Of a stretch of 64,000 nucleotides of DNA, positions 42,201 to 53,270 are shown in pieces. Made by a program: the position numbers and the translations under genes. The notes under the pieces were generated by a model. It searched no databases, was not told where the DNA came from, and was given only the letters and a program-made list of their open reading frames with translations. The stretch comes from Pseudo-nitzschia pungens (lineage: Eukaryota > Bacillariophyta > Bacillariophyceae > Bacillariales > Bacillariaceae), in the NCBI GenBank assembly GCA_037355855.1, contig CM074758.1, forward strand, positions 5,367,001 to 5,431,000, read 5' to 3'. Within the stretch, counting starts at the first letter, position 1, and each line of letters starts with the position of its first letter.

Positions 42201-43454
42201 CGTTCTCGTTCTCGTTCTCGTTCTCGTTCTCGTTCTCGTTCTCGTTCTCGTCGTTCTCTTCCCAATTTTCGGTGTTTGGGTTCGTTTCGTTGCGGAACTC
42301 CTCCTCCCGGACTCGTTGTTGTTGCTGGATTTCTTTTTCCTCTTGCCCAGCACACCGAATTCCCGAGCCATTGCCTCAACAAAATGCTCGGTCTCCTCTT
42401 CATCGATCCGGTCAGAGTTTTCTTCGGCGTCAACCTCTTGCTCGTAGTAGTAGTCGTCGTCGTCGCCGTCGATCGAGGCAGGGATGCCATGGTTCCGAGC
42501 GGCGTTGTTGTTGTTGCTGCTGCTGCTGCTGTCGTTGTTGTTCTCAAACCATCCGGGGACTACCACCACGGGTTGTTCGTTCTCCGAGTGGGCATCTTCC
42601 GGGGGTGTGGACGCTTGCCAGTGGCCGTTGTCGAGGCGGAGGGTTCGCGGTGGTGGTGGTAGCGGTGCCACGGCCACCGGTGCGGGATCGGGAGGGCCCT
42701 GCCGGCAAGCCCGGTCACGGGTTGGAGATGGAACGGGAAGAAAGGAACGGGAAGAAAGGAACGGGAAGAAAGGAACGGAAACGCGGACAAAATGCCCGGT
42801 GGCAACGCAACGAAGAGCAAAGCAAGCAAACAGATAGACACAGACTGCGTGAGGATTGTTTGCCTCGGGAGTGACAGACAGAAAGACAGCGAGGGATGAT
42901 GTGACATGGGATGCGATGCGATGCGATGCGATGCGATTCGATTCGATTCGATTCGATTCGATTCGATTCGATTCGATTCGATTCGACGCAAGACAAGACA
43001 AGACAAGACAAGACAAGACAAGACAAAACCAACCACACATTTGCTTTTGCCGCTGGCGTTATCGTTGTCACTCTCCGCAAAATTCGCTGTTTTTTTTTTG
43101 CTGCTGCTGCTGCTGCTGCTGCTGTTTGTCGCTGTTGGCGGTGGTGTTCGTGCGGTGCTGCCAATCCAATCGTACGGTGCGTACCTCGATGGCCTCGATG
43201 GCAGAACCTGCGACGTTCTTGGTGGTATCGGTGGTGCTGGTGGTATTGGTGGTGGTATTGGTCTTGCCGTTGGTGGTGCCGAACCACGAATTGCTCCGAT
43301 CGAAATCGAGATCGAGATCGAACATTGCCCCGGCCGGGACACCCCCCGGCAGAACCAGGATCAGGGCAACTAGCAGCGTTGCCCTCCCAGCGGCGGGAAG
43401 GAACCTCCCGCGAGACTCGTGGTGGGCGGCCTTTCCCCGGGCTCTTGCGGCCAT
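35394..43454 (-). CDS. Large secreted Ser/Pro-, Lys/Gly- and Lys/Pro/Asn-repeat protein (candidate wall or biosilica protein)
   Basis: Proposed exons are 43454-43185, 42698-41532, 41320-40700 (or from 41302) and 40523-35394. All junctions are phase 0, giving about 2,395 aa. Exon 1 encodes an Arg-rich start, then the hydrophobic ATLLVALILVLPGGVPAGA, a likely signal peptide. Exon 2 is acidic, with poly-Asn, poly-Glu/Asp and a Thr-Arg run. Exon 3 carries a KGKGTKGKGKGTK repeat. Exon 4 opens QTYRERCQRALADTPS and then has over 1,200 residues of PSASPSVS-type repeats, a KGKGSKG block, and KPNxKPN / KHNG tetrapeptides. Lys/Ser-rich secreted proteins of diatoms (silaffin and related) guide silica formation; sequence identity to them is not claimed. 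The tail is shifted by an extra T in a T-run at 35451. Exact splice sites, mainly the exon 3 acceptor, are uncertain. Confidence 0.7.
36860..40480. repeat. Coding Ser-Pro repeat array with about 500-bp higher-order units
   Basis: Short coding units of about 30-36 bp are organised into larger blocks. The landmark GTCACTGAAGGTGGATATGA recurs at about 37694, 38204, 38504, 39002, 39500 and 40010. The spacings are 510, 300, 498, 498 and 510 bp, all multiples of three. The frame is kept throughout, which indicates selection on the protein. Confidence 0.9.
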
Positions 43455-43580
43455 GGTGGACGACGATGACGATGTCGATGGGTGCGTTGTGATTCTTTCC
43501 TTGTCGGGTCCGTTCAACGAGCGTTCAACGAGCTTTCTTGGGTGCCGGCAGGTAGATTCGCATGTATATAGTATGAATAT

Positions 43581-43611
<31 letters not shown>

Positions 43612-44704
43612 GGTATTCGTATTCGTATTCGTATTCGTATTCGTATTCGAAGACGCTCCAAAAGCAACCACTGAAGAATTTTGTGACAACCGTTGTCGTC
43701 GTCGTCGTCATCCTCCTCATCCTCTTTCTCTCTCAGTCACACACACAGACAGAGAGACACACACACACAACGGACGAATCCAAAGGCATCTTCAATCTTG
43801 CGTTTGGGATTTTGTTTTGTTTTGTTTTGTTTTGTTTTGTTTAATTGGAATCCCTGGTTTGTTCGGCGGGGCGAAAACTCCTTTTCGTCGGGGTTTGGGA
43901 CTCCCAAAAAATTCCGGTGTGTGTCGTTCGTTCGTTCGTTCGTGTTTCTCTCCGAGAAACAATCGGGGCGTGAATTCCTTTCCTCCGCGGTGTCGCTGTG
44001 GCAATGGCCGTGGCCGTGGGGCGCAATCGGCAGCCCTCGCGAGGGGCGCAGAACGCGGTCCGTGTTCGAACCGGGATCCATCGTCGGGGAAGGACGAGAC
44101 GAGGCGTGTCAGACAAAAGAACGTTCCGAGGATCGGCTGGATTTGTCACCGGTGTCGGGACTAAGGAAAGGAAGGAAGGGAAGGGAAAGGAAGGGAAAGG
44201 AATGAAGGGTTGAATCTCAAGCAGCAAACAACGGTGGCGGAAAATCCTTGCTCTCTGTCTCTCTCTCGAGACAATCGGTAATAAATCTTACTTTCGGAGA
44301 AACATTATTACGAAGTAAGCCTTACTATATTTATAGTATTTACGAAGTAGAAGTATTCATTATTTATTGGGCCTTTGGGAACGAAAAAGCTTGGACATTG
44401 GTCCCAATTTTAGGGAGCAACAAAATACACATGCCCGGCGATCGGTCATTGCCTTCGGATATGAGGATATTATTTCTTCTGGGTGCACAAGTATCTATGT
44501 CCAGCATGAACGAGTTATTCCAAAGGGCATAAGGGTAATTGTTAAATAATGTGCATCTTTTTGTGTGGAATCTTGCAAAAATGCAAAAGGCAATATTGTA
44601 CCAAACCAAAAAAGGCAACTGTGAATCGAACCTTTTCGGTCGTGGGATACCGTAGATATATTTTTTCACCTTTTTTGTTCGAATCTTGCAACGTTTTTGG
44701 AGTG
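43455..44704. other. Upstream region of the Ser-Pro protein gene
   Basis: Adjacent hexamer runs GCTCGT and ATTCGT lie at 43585-43655. A TTTTG run lies at 43812-43841, a GTTC run at 43925-43945 and a GGAAA-type run at 44160-44200. No convincing gene is seen on either strand. The promoter is presumably here. The last bases are the TTTGG duplication of gypsy-1 (44705-44709). Confidence 0.45.
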
Positions 44705-44709
44705 TTTGG

Positions 44710-45061
44710 TGTCGTATCTCTGGAAACCAGAAGAAAACGACCGAAGATAGAAGATAGAAATAGTTGTGTTGATAATTTCTGAATTAAGGAATTATGAATG
44801 AAATTAGATAAAAGATAAAATAGAATGTTTCTCGTACAAAGCCGTGTTGAAAGAATTCAAACAGACGTAGAGAAACTCGGAATGGTCTTGAAGAACATAA
44901 AGAACAGTTCTTCAAAGAACCTAGAGTCATAGAGAACCTGAGTCGGGGACATCAGTCATAGAGAACCTTGAAGTTGATAGAAACATTGTTTTGTTTCTTA
45001 AATTATAAATGGTTTGTTTCTTGTATATTTCTTGTGTGTCGTAGTTTTGGGACATACGACA
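44710..45061 (-). repeat. Gypsy-1 3' LTR (352 bp)
   Basis: This is the direct copy of 56445-56796, adjacent to TTTGG at 44705-44709. The polyprotein stop lies 45 bases inside its inner edge. Confidence 0.96.
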
Positions 45062-45105
45062 TTATCTTTCTTCTCGAGATAGATCTTGTTGAACTTGGAA
45101 AGATC

Positions 45106-48100
45106 TCATGGGGAATGATAAGGCTTGATACGTCTGAGATTAATCCGTTCAATGATATGCTCATTGCGAAGGAAAGATACAGTACCATTGGTGTGGACTT
45201 GAGTGATGGTAAATGGGCCAATTGCTCTGGAACCAAGCGCATCAGTCTTGTAGTTGAAGATCATGATCTGATCACCAATGTTGTAGTCATGGTGTTTACG
45301 ACGCTTGTTTTCTCTGAGCGCATTCTGATCAATAACAGATTGGCGTTTGGATCTGAGGAGTTTGATATCAGTGATGATAGGGATTGGAAGGAACATATCA
45401 CGATGGAAGGCAATAGCTCCAGGTGAAACACCAAATGTTTTATGCACAGTGCATCTGACAGCAAATTGAGCAGAGGCAAAAACATTGTCAATGAGGTCAA
45501 TAGCTTGTTGCAAATCCTGAGGAGGATTAGCATGAAGTTCAGTGCGCATGGCGGATTTCATAGTATCATGCACACGTTCCAAAACAGCATTGGCTTGAGG
45601 ATTTTTGACTGTGGTTGGAACAGGCTTGATGTCAAGGTTAATAAGGTGAGATTGAAAATCAACATTGAGGTATTCAGAACCTTGATCAAAAATGCATCTG
45701 CTGGGTTTTGGATAGCGAGAAAGCCATGCATCGTTTAATGCATAGATGGACATTTTACCTGAGGGATTCATTTGTGGAGCACGTTTGATTTCAAGGAGGT
45801 TAGTGCACATATCCATAATGGTGAAACCATTAAATTCAACATTACCAATATTTGGGATATTGACATTCCAAGGGCCAATGGTGTCAATTGCAATAGTTTC
45901 CCAAGGGATGGAGAGTTCTTCACGAGTTGCAAGATGCCCATAAGAAATGTGGGTATTTTTGTGGCGTTGACAAGCATCACAAGTCTTGCAATATTCAGCA
46001 ACAGCATCCTTGAGGCCTGGAGAATAAATGTGGATGGATATAGTTCGTGTCAAACGTTCAGCGCCTGCATGACCAAGTACATGATGATACCAGTTGATGG
46101 TGTCTTGGACAAGCGCATTTGGAAGGACAATTTTGGTTTGGTTGTTTTTAGAATAAACCTTGAGTTCAGTACCAGCGAAATCTTTGGTAGAATAATGCTT
46201 GGTGTTCTGGATGGTGGAATCTGCTGCTTGAGCCTTGGAGAGAGCATCAAAACGCAGAGGATATGCAGGAAGATCTGCAGGGTAATTGATAAAAAGATCA
46301 GCAATGGAAAGATCGGAAGTGTCAACCTTGGAGATTGGCTGAGTGTTTGGATCTTTGGAATCTTTGGAAGGAGAAACAGAAGGCAAACCCTGCTCCTCCT
46401 CCAAGGGAAGGCGCGAGAGGGCATCAGCGAGGATGTTGTCTTTGCCTTGGATGAACTTGAAAACAGGACTGAAATCTTCAAGGAGCATGCGCCAGGTCAT
46501 AATTCTGTTGGATTGGAGATTTTGACGAGTGAGGTTTTCATGGTCAGTGTAAACAATAATAATTGCACCCCAAAGAATAGTCCGGTATTCTTTGAAGACT
46601 TCCACAATGCAAAGCATTTCTTTGTCAATGGTTGGATATTTGAGTTGAGTGGAAGTGAGTTTCCTGGAGAAGCATGCAATAATTTTACCATTTTGAATAA
46701 TCACAGCACCAAGTTGATAATCGGAGGCATCAGTGTAGACATCATAAGGGAGATTAGGATCAGGATATGGGAGGAGAATTTCCTCAGCAATCATGGTTTT
46801 GGCAGCTTTGAAGGCAGCAAGCAATTCAGGAGTTGGCTTGACCGGTCCACGAGCCTTGCCAGAGAGGGCAGTGAGAGGAGCCAAAATCTCAGCGCGCTTG
46901 CGCCAATGAGCCCGATAAAAATTAATCATGCCAATGAAGGAACGCAGATCAGTGGTGCTTTGTGGGAAAGCAAGTTTCAAAATGGGAGCAATCTTGTTGG
47001 GATTTGGAAGAATGCCAGTGGTGGTGATGATATGTCCAAGCCAAGGAGCGCGTTGTTGGAACCAGTGGCATTTGGCAGGCTTAACAGAGAAGTTGTTGGC
47101 TTGCAGGATGGACAAAACAGTGGAGACAGTTTTGCAGTGAGATTGAAAGGTATCGGAGAAGATACCAATGTCATCAATATAGACTTCAACACTGTTGAGG
47201 TTGATAAAAAGGGATTCCATACAGCCTTGCGCCCAGCTTGGAGAGTTGAGGAAGCCCATTGGGAGTCGGAGCAATCTGAATTTGCCAAAAGGAGTGACAA
47301 GCACACAGAGCCAAGTGGAAGGCTCATCCAATTTGAAGGTATGGAATTGCATGCTGACATCAATAAGGGTGACATATTTGAACCCACGGCGTCGATGAAA
47401 GATATCCTGGATCTTGGGCAATGGATAGTGGAGTTTTTTGGTGACTTTGTTAAGCTCTCGAAAATCAGAAATGATTCTGCAGGAGCCATCCGGCTTGGGG
47501 ACAACAAATGTGGGCATACCCCATTCAGTTGCATAGCAGCGTTCAAGAATGCCAAGTTTTACCTGCCGAAGGAGTTCAGTTTTAACAGCGTCCTGTTGGT
47601 GGATAGGGATACTGTAGGGCTGCTTGATATGATATGGTTTTGCACCCGGTTGGAGTTCAATGTGGAATTCCTTGTGGGGGAAAATCCCAAGTTCTCTGTG
47701 AGAGAGACCTTCAAACAGAGGATGGTGTTTGGAGAGAATCTGAAGCAACTGGGATTGTTGGTCACTGGAAAGATGGTTTTGGTTGGAAACCAGTTCTTGC
47801 AAATCAGTTTTCTCATATTTGGTTGCACTATCAACGTAGGATTGAGAGGTTTGCGCGATGTAGGCTTCAGCAATGGAGTAGGGTTCATTGCTGATGATCT
47901 TCTGAACCAAGGTTTGATTGGTGAAGTAGGATCTTGGATGGAAGGGCATATCCTTATCAAACCAAGAAACAAGGGAGGCTTCAAAATCCATTTTGATGGC
48001 AAGCTTCTTCATAGTGGCACGTCCGATGATCAAATCGTAGTACATGTTGTCAACCACAAAACAAGTCAAGTGCTTAACACGCCTGGAATAAGAGAGTTCT

Positions 48101-49647
48101 GGAAACATAATGTCAGTAAGATAAACATATTCAGCGCATTTAAACTTGCCATTGGGAGTATCCAATCCAATTGGAGATTCAAGGACATGGATGGGAATGT
48201 TTGAGGGGATCTGCTTTTTGGAGATTAATTCAAATGTGGAGCCACTATCAAAGAGGGTTTTGAAATAAAATTTGCCGGAGATATCGTTGATGGATTTGCA
48301 TGTAGTCAATGTAGTGGGAGCCAAATCAGTGCAAGGTTTGGAAATCAGTGGTTCAAATGGTTCAGGATTTGGATCTGGTGGAGCTGGAGATAGAACAATG
48401 GAAGGATCATGTGGATCAGCAGGGGCTGTGAACACTTCAGCAAGAGGTGTATCATCAGCAGTGGATGGTTGAATTGGAAAGCGTTGGAGATCCTGATGAT
48501 AATAGGTGTCATCAATTTCAGCGTTGACATGAAAGAGGTCAACCCAAACGTCTTCAGATGGAGAAATAAAGGTGCAAACATGACCATCACCAGAAGAAGG
48601 CGGATTGCTGGGACCAGTTGTCACTGAAGAAGGGCGAGAGCTGTTTGCAGAGCCTGTTGCTGCGTTTGCATCAGCTGAAGACCGATTGTTGTTGTTGTTG
48701 TTAGAAGGACCACGACGCTTGCCATTAGGATTGTCAATGTTTTTGAAACATTGACCCCAAGTATGGTTGCTACCAGGATGAATAGGACATGGGTCTGTAT
48801 CTTTGATTCTGTTGTTAGAGTTGGCGGCAGAATTCTGTGAGGAATTGTTGTTGTTTGAATGTCGAGCATTGTTGTTGTTATTGTTGTTGTTGCCAGAACG
48901 ACGGTTGTTGTTGTTCCGATTTTTGCCAGTTTGTCTGTTGGAGGACTTGTTGGAATTGTTGGTGTTGTTGCTGTTGTTGTTGTTCCTACGATTGGCCTTG
49001 GTACAATAACGTTCCATTCTGGTGATAATATCAGCAAGAGTATCATCATAGGGTGAATGATGATCTTCGTAGGTGTCTTTCCAATCAGATGGCATGGAAT
49101 CGTAAATGAGGCTTTTAAAATCATCCTCAGGAATGATGGCATCTGCAGCAGTGGTTGGAGCACCAGGTAACAAGGGAAGCACCACATTGTTATGGTAAGT
49201 GACCAAGGAAACAAAGCTGGAAACAGTCATGGAAGTGGTCTTTTTGATCTGAGAAAGGAATCGTTTGTGGTTTCGATAGACGTCATCGTTGTTAGAGAAC
49301 TTGAACCGAATGAAGGCACGAACGTCGTCGTCAAAATGAGGCACCGTTTCAGTATGTCCAATGATGTTGGTTCTCCACCAAGTCTTATCAGAATAGTTTC
49401 GTAGAATGTCTGGGAACTTGGCATAGAGTTTTGGGCCTGTTGTCCAACCCATGGCATGACGCGCTTCAGTAAATTCATAAATAGAATGAAGCAATTGTAA
49501 GAGAGTGGACGTTGTAGTGATAAAGGATACCTTTATCTTAGTTGTTTCAGTTTCAGTTTCAGTGGTTATAACACGTTTGTACTCAGCCTTTTCAAGTTCT
49601 TCTGGTTCGAAGTCGAACTTAAATGGAAGAGGTGTAATAGAAGACAT
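45106..49647 (-). CDS. Gypsy-1 Gag-Pol polyprotein (1513 aa, single ORF)
   Basis: The start is the ATG at 49647 (MSSITPLPFKFDF); the frame is open a further 40 codons upstream without ATG. The Gag part includes a long poly-Asn stretch and an unusual Cys/His motif, CPIHPGSNHTWGQCF, near residue 315. Protease LFDSGSTFELI is near 464. RT has YPLPKIQDIF, FLNSPSWAQGCME and YIDD near 821. RNase H starts at VYTDASDYQLGAV (about 972). Integrase has an HHCC finger from about 1190 (GHAGAERL, CKTCDACQ), then IAIDTIGPW, FDQGSEY and the Glu in NAVLERVHD (about 1355). The end carries RAIGPFTITQV, a GPY/F-like module. There is no stop or frameshift, so the protein is probably functional, although element 2 splits its leader. 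Confidence 0.95.
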   Translation of the reverse strand: MSSITPLPFKFDFEPEELEKAEYKRVITTETETETTKIKVSFITTTSTLLQLLHSIYEFTEARHAMGWTTGPKLYAKFPDILRNYSDKTWWRTNIIGHTETVPHFDDDVRAFIRFKFSNNDDVYRNHKRFLSQIKKTTSMTVSSFVSLVTYHNNVVLPLLPGAPTTAADAIIPEDDFKSLIYDSMPSDWKDTYEDHHSPYDDTLADIITRMERYCTKANRRNNNNSNNTNNSNKSSNRQTGKNRNNNNRRSGNNNNNNNNARHSNNNNSSQNSAANSNNRIKDTDPCPIHPGSNHTWGQCFKNIDNPNGKRRGPSNNNNNNRSSADANAATGSANSSRPSSVTTGPSNPPSSGDGHVCTFISPSEDVWVDLFHVNAEIDDTYYHQDLQRFPIQPSTADDTPLAEVFTAPADPHDPSIVLSPAPPDPNPEPFEPLISKPCTDLAPTTLTTCKSINDISGKFYFKTLFDSGSTFELISKKQIPSNIPIHVLESPIGLDTPNGKFKCAEYVYLTDIMFPELSYSRRVKHLTCFVVDNMYYDLIIGRATMKKLAIKMDFEASLVSWFDKDMPFHPRSYFTNQTLVQKIISNEPYSIAEAYIAQTSQSYVDSATKYEKTDLQELVSNQNHLSSDQQSQLLQILSKHHPLFEGLSHRELGIFPHKEFHIELQPGAKPYHIKQPYSIPIHQQDAVKTELLRQVKLGILERCYATEWGMPTFVVPKPDGSCRIISDFRELNKVTKKLHYPLPKIQDIFHRRRGFKYVTLIDVSMQFHTFKLDEPSTWLCVLVTPFGKFRLLRLPMGFLNSPSWAQGCMESLFINLNSVEVYIDDIGIFSDTFQSHCKTVSTVLSILQANNFSVKPAKCHWFQQRAPWLGHIITTTGILPNPNKIAPILKLAFPQSTTDLRSFIGMINFYRAHWRKRAEILAPLTALSGKARGPVKPTPELLAAFKAAKTMIAEEILLPYPDPNLPYDVYTDASDYQLGAVIIQNGKIIACFSRKLTSTQLKYPTIDKEMLCIVEVFKEYRTILWGAIIIVYTDHENLTRQNLQSNRIMTWRMLLEDFSPVFKFIQGKDNILADALSRLPLEEEQGLPSVSPSKDSKDPNTQPISKVDTSDLSIADLFINYPADLPAYPLRFDALSKAQAADSTIQNTKHYSTKDFAGTELKVYSKNNQTKIVLPNALVQDTINWYHHVLGHAGAERLTRTISIHIYSPGLKDAVAEYCKTCDACQRHKNTHISYGHLATREELSIPWETIAIDTIGPWNVNIPNIGNVEFNGFTIMDMCTNLLEIKRAPQMNPSGKMSIYALNDAWLSRYPKPSRCIFDQGSEYLNVDFQSHLINLDIKPVPTTVKNPQANAVLERVHDTMKSAMRTELHANPPQDLQQAIDLIDNVFASAQFAVRCTVHKTFGVSPGAIAFHRDMFLPIPIITDIKLLRSKRQSVIDQNALRENKRRKHHDYNIGDQIMIFNYKTDALGSRAIGPFTITQVHTNGTVSFLRNEHIIERINLRRIKPYHSP

Positions 49648-49944
49648 GGTTGTTGCTGGGTACTGCTGGGTATGTGTAGGTATATATGTGTTGGTATATA
49701 TATATATAAGTGAGAAGGTATTGGTGGATACCTTAGACAACTTGTAGTTAAGGGAAGTAGTTGTCAAGTGTTGTCGGAGAACCTTAAGCTTGTTTGCTTA
49801 AGTATAAAAAATAAACTTAAAAAATAAATGACCAAAGGTATGAATGACCGAAGGTATGGATGATCGAAGGTTGGTATGATGTTGGTAACCTTAACCTTGG
49901 AAGGTATGGTATGGTACGTGTTGAGGTACCGTAAGGTTAAATGG
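49648..49944 (-). other. Gypsy-1 leader, part next to gag
   Basis: This non-coding leader lies between the gag start and the element 2 insertion. It has a TATATA run at 49691-49710. The rest of the leader is at 56350-56444 on the other side of element 2. Confidence 0.7.
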
Positions 49945-49946
49945 TA

Positions 49947-49970
49947 CGTCCGAAAACTGGTTCGCGACCC
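49947..49970 (+). repeat. Element 2 left TIR
   Basis: 24 bp beginning CGTCCGAAAACTGGTTCGCG, identical to the element 1 tips. It is followed by TCGCGA-rich subterminal repeats at 49971-50012. Confidence 0.92.
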
Positions 49971-50261
49971 ATCGCGACCAATCGCGACCGGATCGCGACC
50001 CAATCGCGACTTGTCTCAGAAAAATGCGACCCCAATTTTTTATTTCACAACCTTTTTTCCATTATTCTCAACCTTATTTCTCCTTTTTCTCGATCCCCGC
50101 ATCGTTTTCAGGAAAATGTTCTGATCTAGACCCTGATATTCAGTCCCTCGTCACCCTTTCATTCCATTTTACACATTTGACACATTTGACTCAACATAAC
50201 AAATAATTTTTAATCAGATGTACTTCAATCATCAATCACACAAAAGTGACAGCATGCAGCA

Positions 50262-51990
50262 ACCAACGCGTCGATAATACAGGGGGGACAGCAAGCAACA
50301 GCAATGCGTCGATAATACAAACGCGTCGATAATACAGGGGGGGACAGCAAGCAGCAGCAGCGCTTCGATAATACAGCAGGGGGGACAGCAAGCAGCAACG
50401 CGTCGATAATACAGCAGGGGGGACAGCAAGCAGCAACGCGTCGATAATACAGCAGGGGGGACAGCAAGCAGCAGCAAGCAGCGACGTGTCGGTAATACAT
50501 GGGGGACAGCAAGCAGATAGAGGTGCTGAGTGAATGAGCCAATCAAAAAAATCGATTTTCCAGTACAAATTGTACAGGGATTTATGTAGAAAAAAAATCT
50601 AACACAGGGTGGACAGCGAGCAACGCGTCAATAATACAGGGGGGACAGCAAGCAGCAGCAACGCGTCGATAACACAAGGGGGGACAGCAAGCAGCAACAC
50701 GTCGATAATACAGGGGGGACAGCAAGCAGCAACGCGTCGATAATACAGGGGGGACAGCAAACAGCAAACAGCAACGCGTCGATGATACAGGGGGGACAGC
50801 AAGCAGCAAACAGCAACGCGTCGATAATACAGGGGGGGACAACAAGCAGCAGCAAGCAGCAGCAAGGCGTCGATAATACAGGGGGGGACAACAAGCAGCA
50901 GCAAGCAGCAGCAAGGCGTCGAAAATACAGGGGGGACAGCAAGCAGCAAGCAGCAACGAACGCGTCGATAATACAGGGGGGACAGCAAACAGCAGCAAAG
51001 CGTCGATAATACAGGAGGGGACAGCAATTAGCAATTAGCAAGCAGCAACGAACGCGTCGACAATACAGGGGGGACAGCAATTTTCAACGAACGCGTCGAA
51101 AATACAGGGGGGACAGCAAGCAGCAACACGTCGATAATACAGGGGGGACAGCAAGCAGCAGCAACGCGTCGATAATACAGGGGGGGACAGCAGCAAACAG
51201 CAGCAAGCAGCAACGCGTCGATAATACAGGGGGGACAGCAAACAGCAACGCGTCGATGATACAGGGGGGACAGCAAACAGCAAACAGCAACGCGTCGATA
51301 ATACAGGGGGGGACAACAAGCAGCAGCAAGCAGCAGCAAGGCGTCGATAATACAGGGGGGACAGCAAGAAGCAGCAACGCGTCGATAATACAAACAGCAA
51401 CGCGTCGATAATACAGGGGGGGGACAGCAAGCAGCAGCAATGGGTCGATAATACAAACGCGTCGATAATACAGGGGGGGGGACAGCAAGCAGCAGCAACG
51501 CGTCGATAATACAAACGCGTCGATAATACAGGGGGGACAGCAAACAGCAAACAGCAACGCGTCGATAATACAGGGGGGGACAGCAAGCAGCAACGCGTCG
51601 ATAATACAGGGGGGGACAGCAATTAGCAAGCAGCAACGAACGCGTTGATAATACGGGGGGGGACAGCAAGCAGCAACGCGTCGATAATACAGGGGGGACA
51701 GCAAGCAGCAACCAACGCGTTGATATTACAGGGGGGGGGGACAGCAAGCAGCAACGAACGCGTCGACAATACAGGGGGGGGGACAGCAGTCAGCAAGCAG
51801 CAATGAACACGTCGAAAATACAGGGGGGGGGACAGCAAGCAGCAACGAACGCGTCGAAAATACAGGGGGGGGGACAGCAAGCAGCAGCAACGCGTCGATA
51901 ATACAGGGGGGACAGCAAGCAGCAACGAACGCGTCGAAAATACAGGGGGGGGGACAGCAAGCAGCAACCAACGCGTCGATAATACAGGGG
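50262..51990. repeat. G-run satellite of about 35 bp, over 40 copies
   Basis: Units follow ACGCGTCGATAATACAG, then a run of 6 to 10 G, then ACAGCAAGCAGCA with a variable number of AGC triplets. Length varies from about 29 to 50 bp. A non-repeat gap lies at about 50515-50610. It is not present in element 1. Overlapping minus-strand ORFs full of Cys, Leu and Pro are artefacts of the repeat. Confidence 0.93.
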
Positions 51991-52229
51991 GGATAATACA
52001 CGAGAATATTTTTAAAGAACTCTTGCCGTGGTCGTCTTTCCTTGTCAGTGATCGTATCGGTCGTTCCCCTTTTCAGCAATCGTATCGGTCGTTCCCCTCC
52101 GTCTCCGTCGTTCGTCTCGTTCGTCTCACTGGTAGGGATTATTTCGATCCGTCGCTCCTTTTCGCAACAACCGAAAATTGTAGGGGTGTCGTTTTTCTCT
52201 GGAAAGACGAAATTTAAAAAAACAACGAC

Positions 52230-52620
52230 AAACCGTTAGTACCCTCGTCGTCCCCGTCCGAAGCGATCGTAGCGATCGTACCCTCGTCGTCCCCGTCCGA
52301 AGCGATCGTAGCGATCGTACCCTCGTCGTCCCCGTCCGAAGCGATCGTAGCGATCGTACCCTCGTCGTCCCCGTCCGAAGCGATCGTAGCGATCGTACCC
52401 TCGTCGTCCCCGTCCGAAGCGATCGTAGCGATCGTACCCTCGTCGTCCCTGTCGTTTTTCTCTGGAAAGACGAAATTCAAAAAACAACAACGACAAACTG
52501 TTAGTACCCTCGTCGTCCCCGTCCGAAGCGATCGTAGCGATCGTACCCCCATCGTCCCTCTCTGGAGCGATTGTACCCCCGTCGGCCATCTCTGGAGCGA
52601 TCGTACCTTCGTCGTCGTCG
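52230..52620. repeat. 39-bp satellite, about five copies plus degenerate copies
   Basis: The unit GTACCCTCGTCGTCCCCGTC plus CGAAGCGATCGTAGCGATC is 39 bp long and repeats from about 52239 to 52440. A flanking segment with TTTTTCTCTGGAAAGACGAAA occurs on both sides (52192 and 52456). Because 39 is a multiple of three, long ORFs appear in several frames; none resembles a gene. Confidence 0.9.
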
Positions 52621-52689
52621 TCGTCGTCGTCCGTCTCCGCACCAATCGGTTGTGATTTTCGTCTTCGTTGTTTTCAATATCAGTACGTC

Positions 52690-53270
52690 GTATATCTGGG
52701 TAAGCCAGGTAGTTCCAGGACTTCAACACACCCAACCTCCGTGATATGAATCAGACAACAGAGCAGAAAGCAAGAGCGGCCGTTCTCAAGCTCCCCACAG
52801 CATGTGTGTCTTTTTCAAAAGAGATGGTCCCGGTGCCTGATGGCTAGGTTAAACTGGACCGGCCAGAATATTCCGATGCAAGAATTGAAACGAAAATGAA
52901 AATGGAAATGAAAATTATGACACATCCTGTACGAGGGAGATGTGGGGCGGAAAATCGATCTGCCACTGTGACGTAGTGCTTTAGTGCTTTATTACGTGCT
53001 TTACGGTACTGTGTGTACAGGCTGAGTGGAAAAAATGACAGCAATGTACGTACTTTACAGTACTAAGTGTACAGGCTGAGAAAAAGAAAAAATGACAGGT
53101 CTGTGCATACCCGTTCCTAGTAGGTACCGACAGTACGTACAGGCTGGGGATATGTAGGTTTTTTGTAAACGGAAACGGTACGTATAAACTGTACGTATGG
53201 TACTGGTACAAATCTTTTGGCGCGAAGTGGTGGAGGTACGGTAACTTAGTGTTGGTACATATTATACAGC
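52690..53270. other. Element 2 conserved block shared with element 1
   Basis: Inverted counterpart of 12680-13270. It shares CTGGGTAAGCCAGGTAGTTC-like, AACTGGACCGGCCAGAATAT, ATGTGGGGCGGAAAATCGAT and CTTTTGGCGCGAAGTGGTGG-like segments. Confidence 0.75.

Noticed and set aside
41019..43040. Reading the Cys-Val and Ile-Glu-Ser-Asn runs as protein
   Set aside because: They translate intron microsatellites (GTGT run at 41365-41415, CGATT and AAGAC runs at 42930-43027) that the proposed splice sites remove.
45772..48204. 810-codon plus-strand ORF
   Set aside because: It is antisense to the gypsy-1 pol region, has no domains and is a shadow of the intact polyprotein.
50262..51990. CRISPR array
   Set aside because: Units are tandem with no unique spacers of constant length, the lengths vary, and the genome is eukaryotic.
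50236..52079. Overlapping minus-strand ORFs rich in Cys, Leu and Pro (possible Cys-rich peptides)
   Set aside because: They come from the G-run satellite in several frames at once, with unit lengths that are not multiples of three.
52214..52735. Minus-strand ORFs encoding GDDEGTIATIAS or YDRYDRFGRG repeats
   Set aside because: The 39-bp satellite is a multiple of three and keeps several frames open; there is no other sign of a gene.
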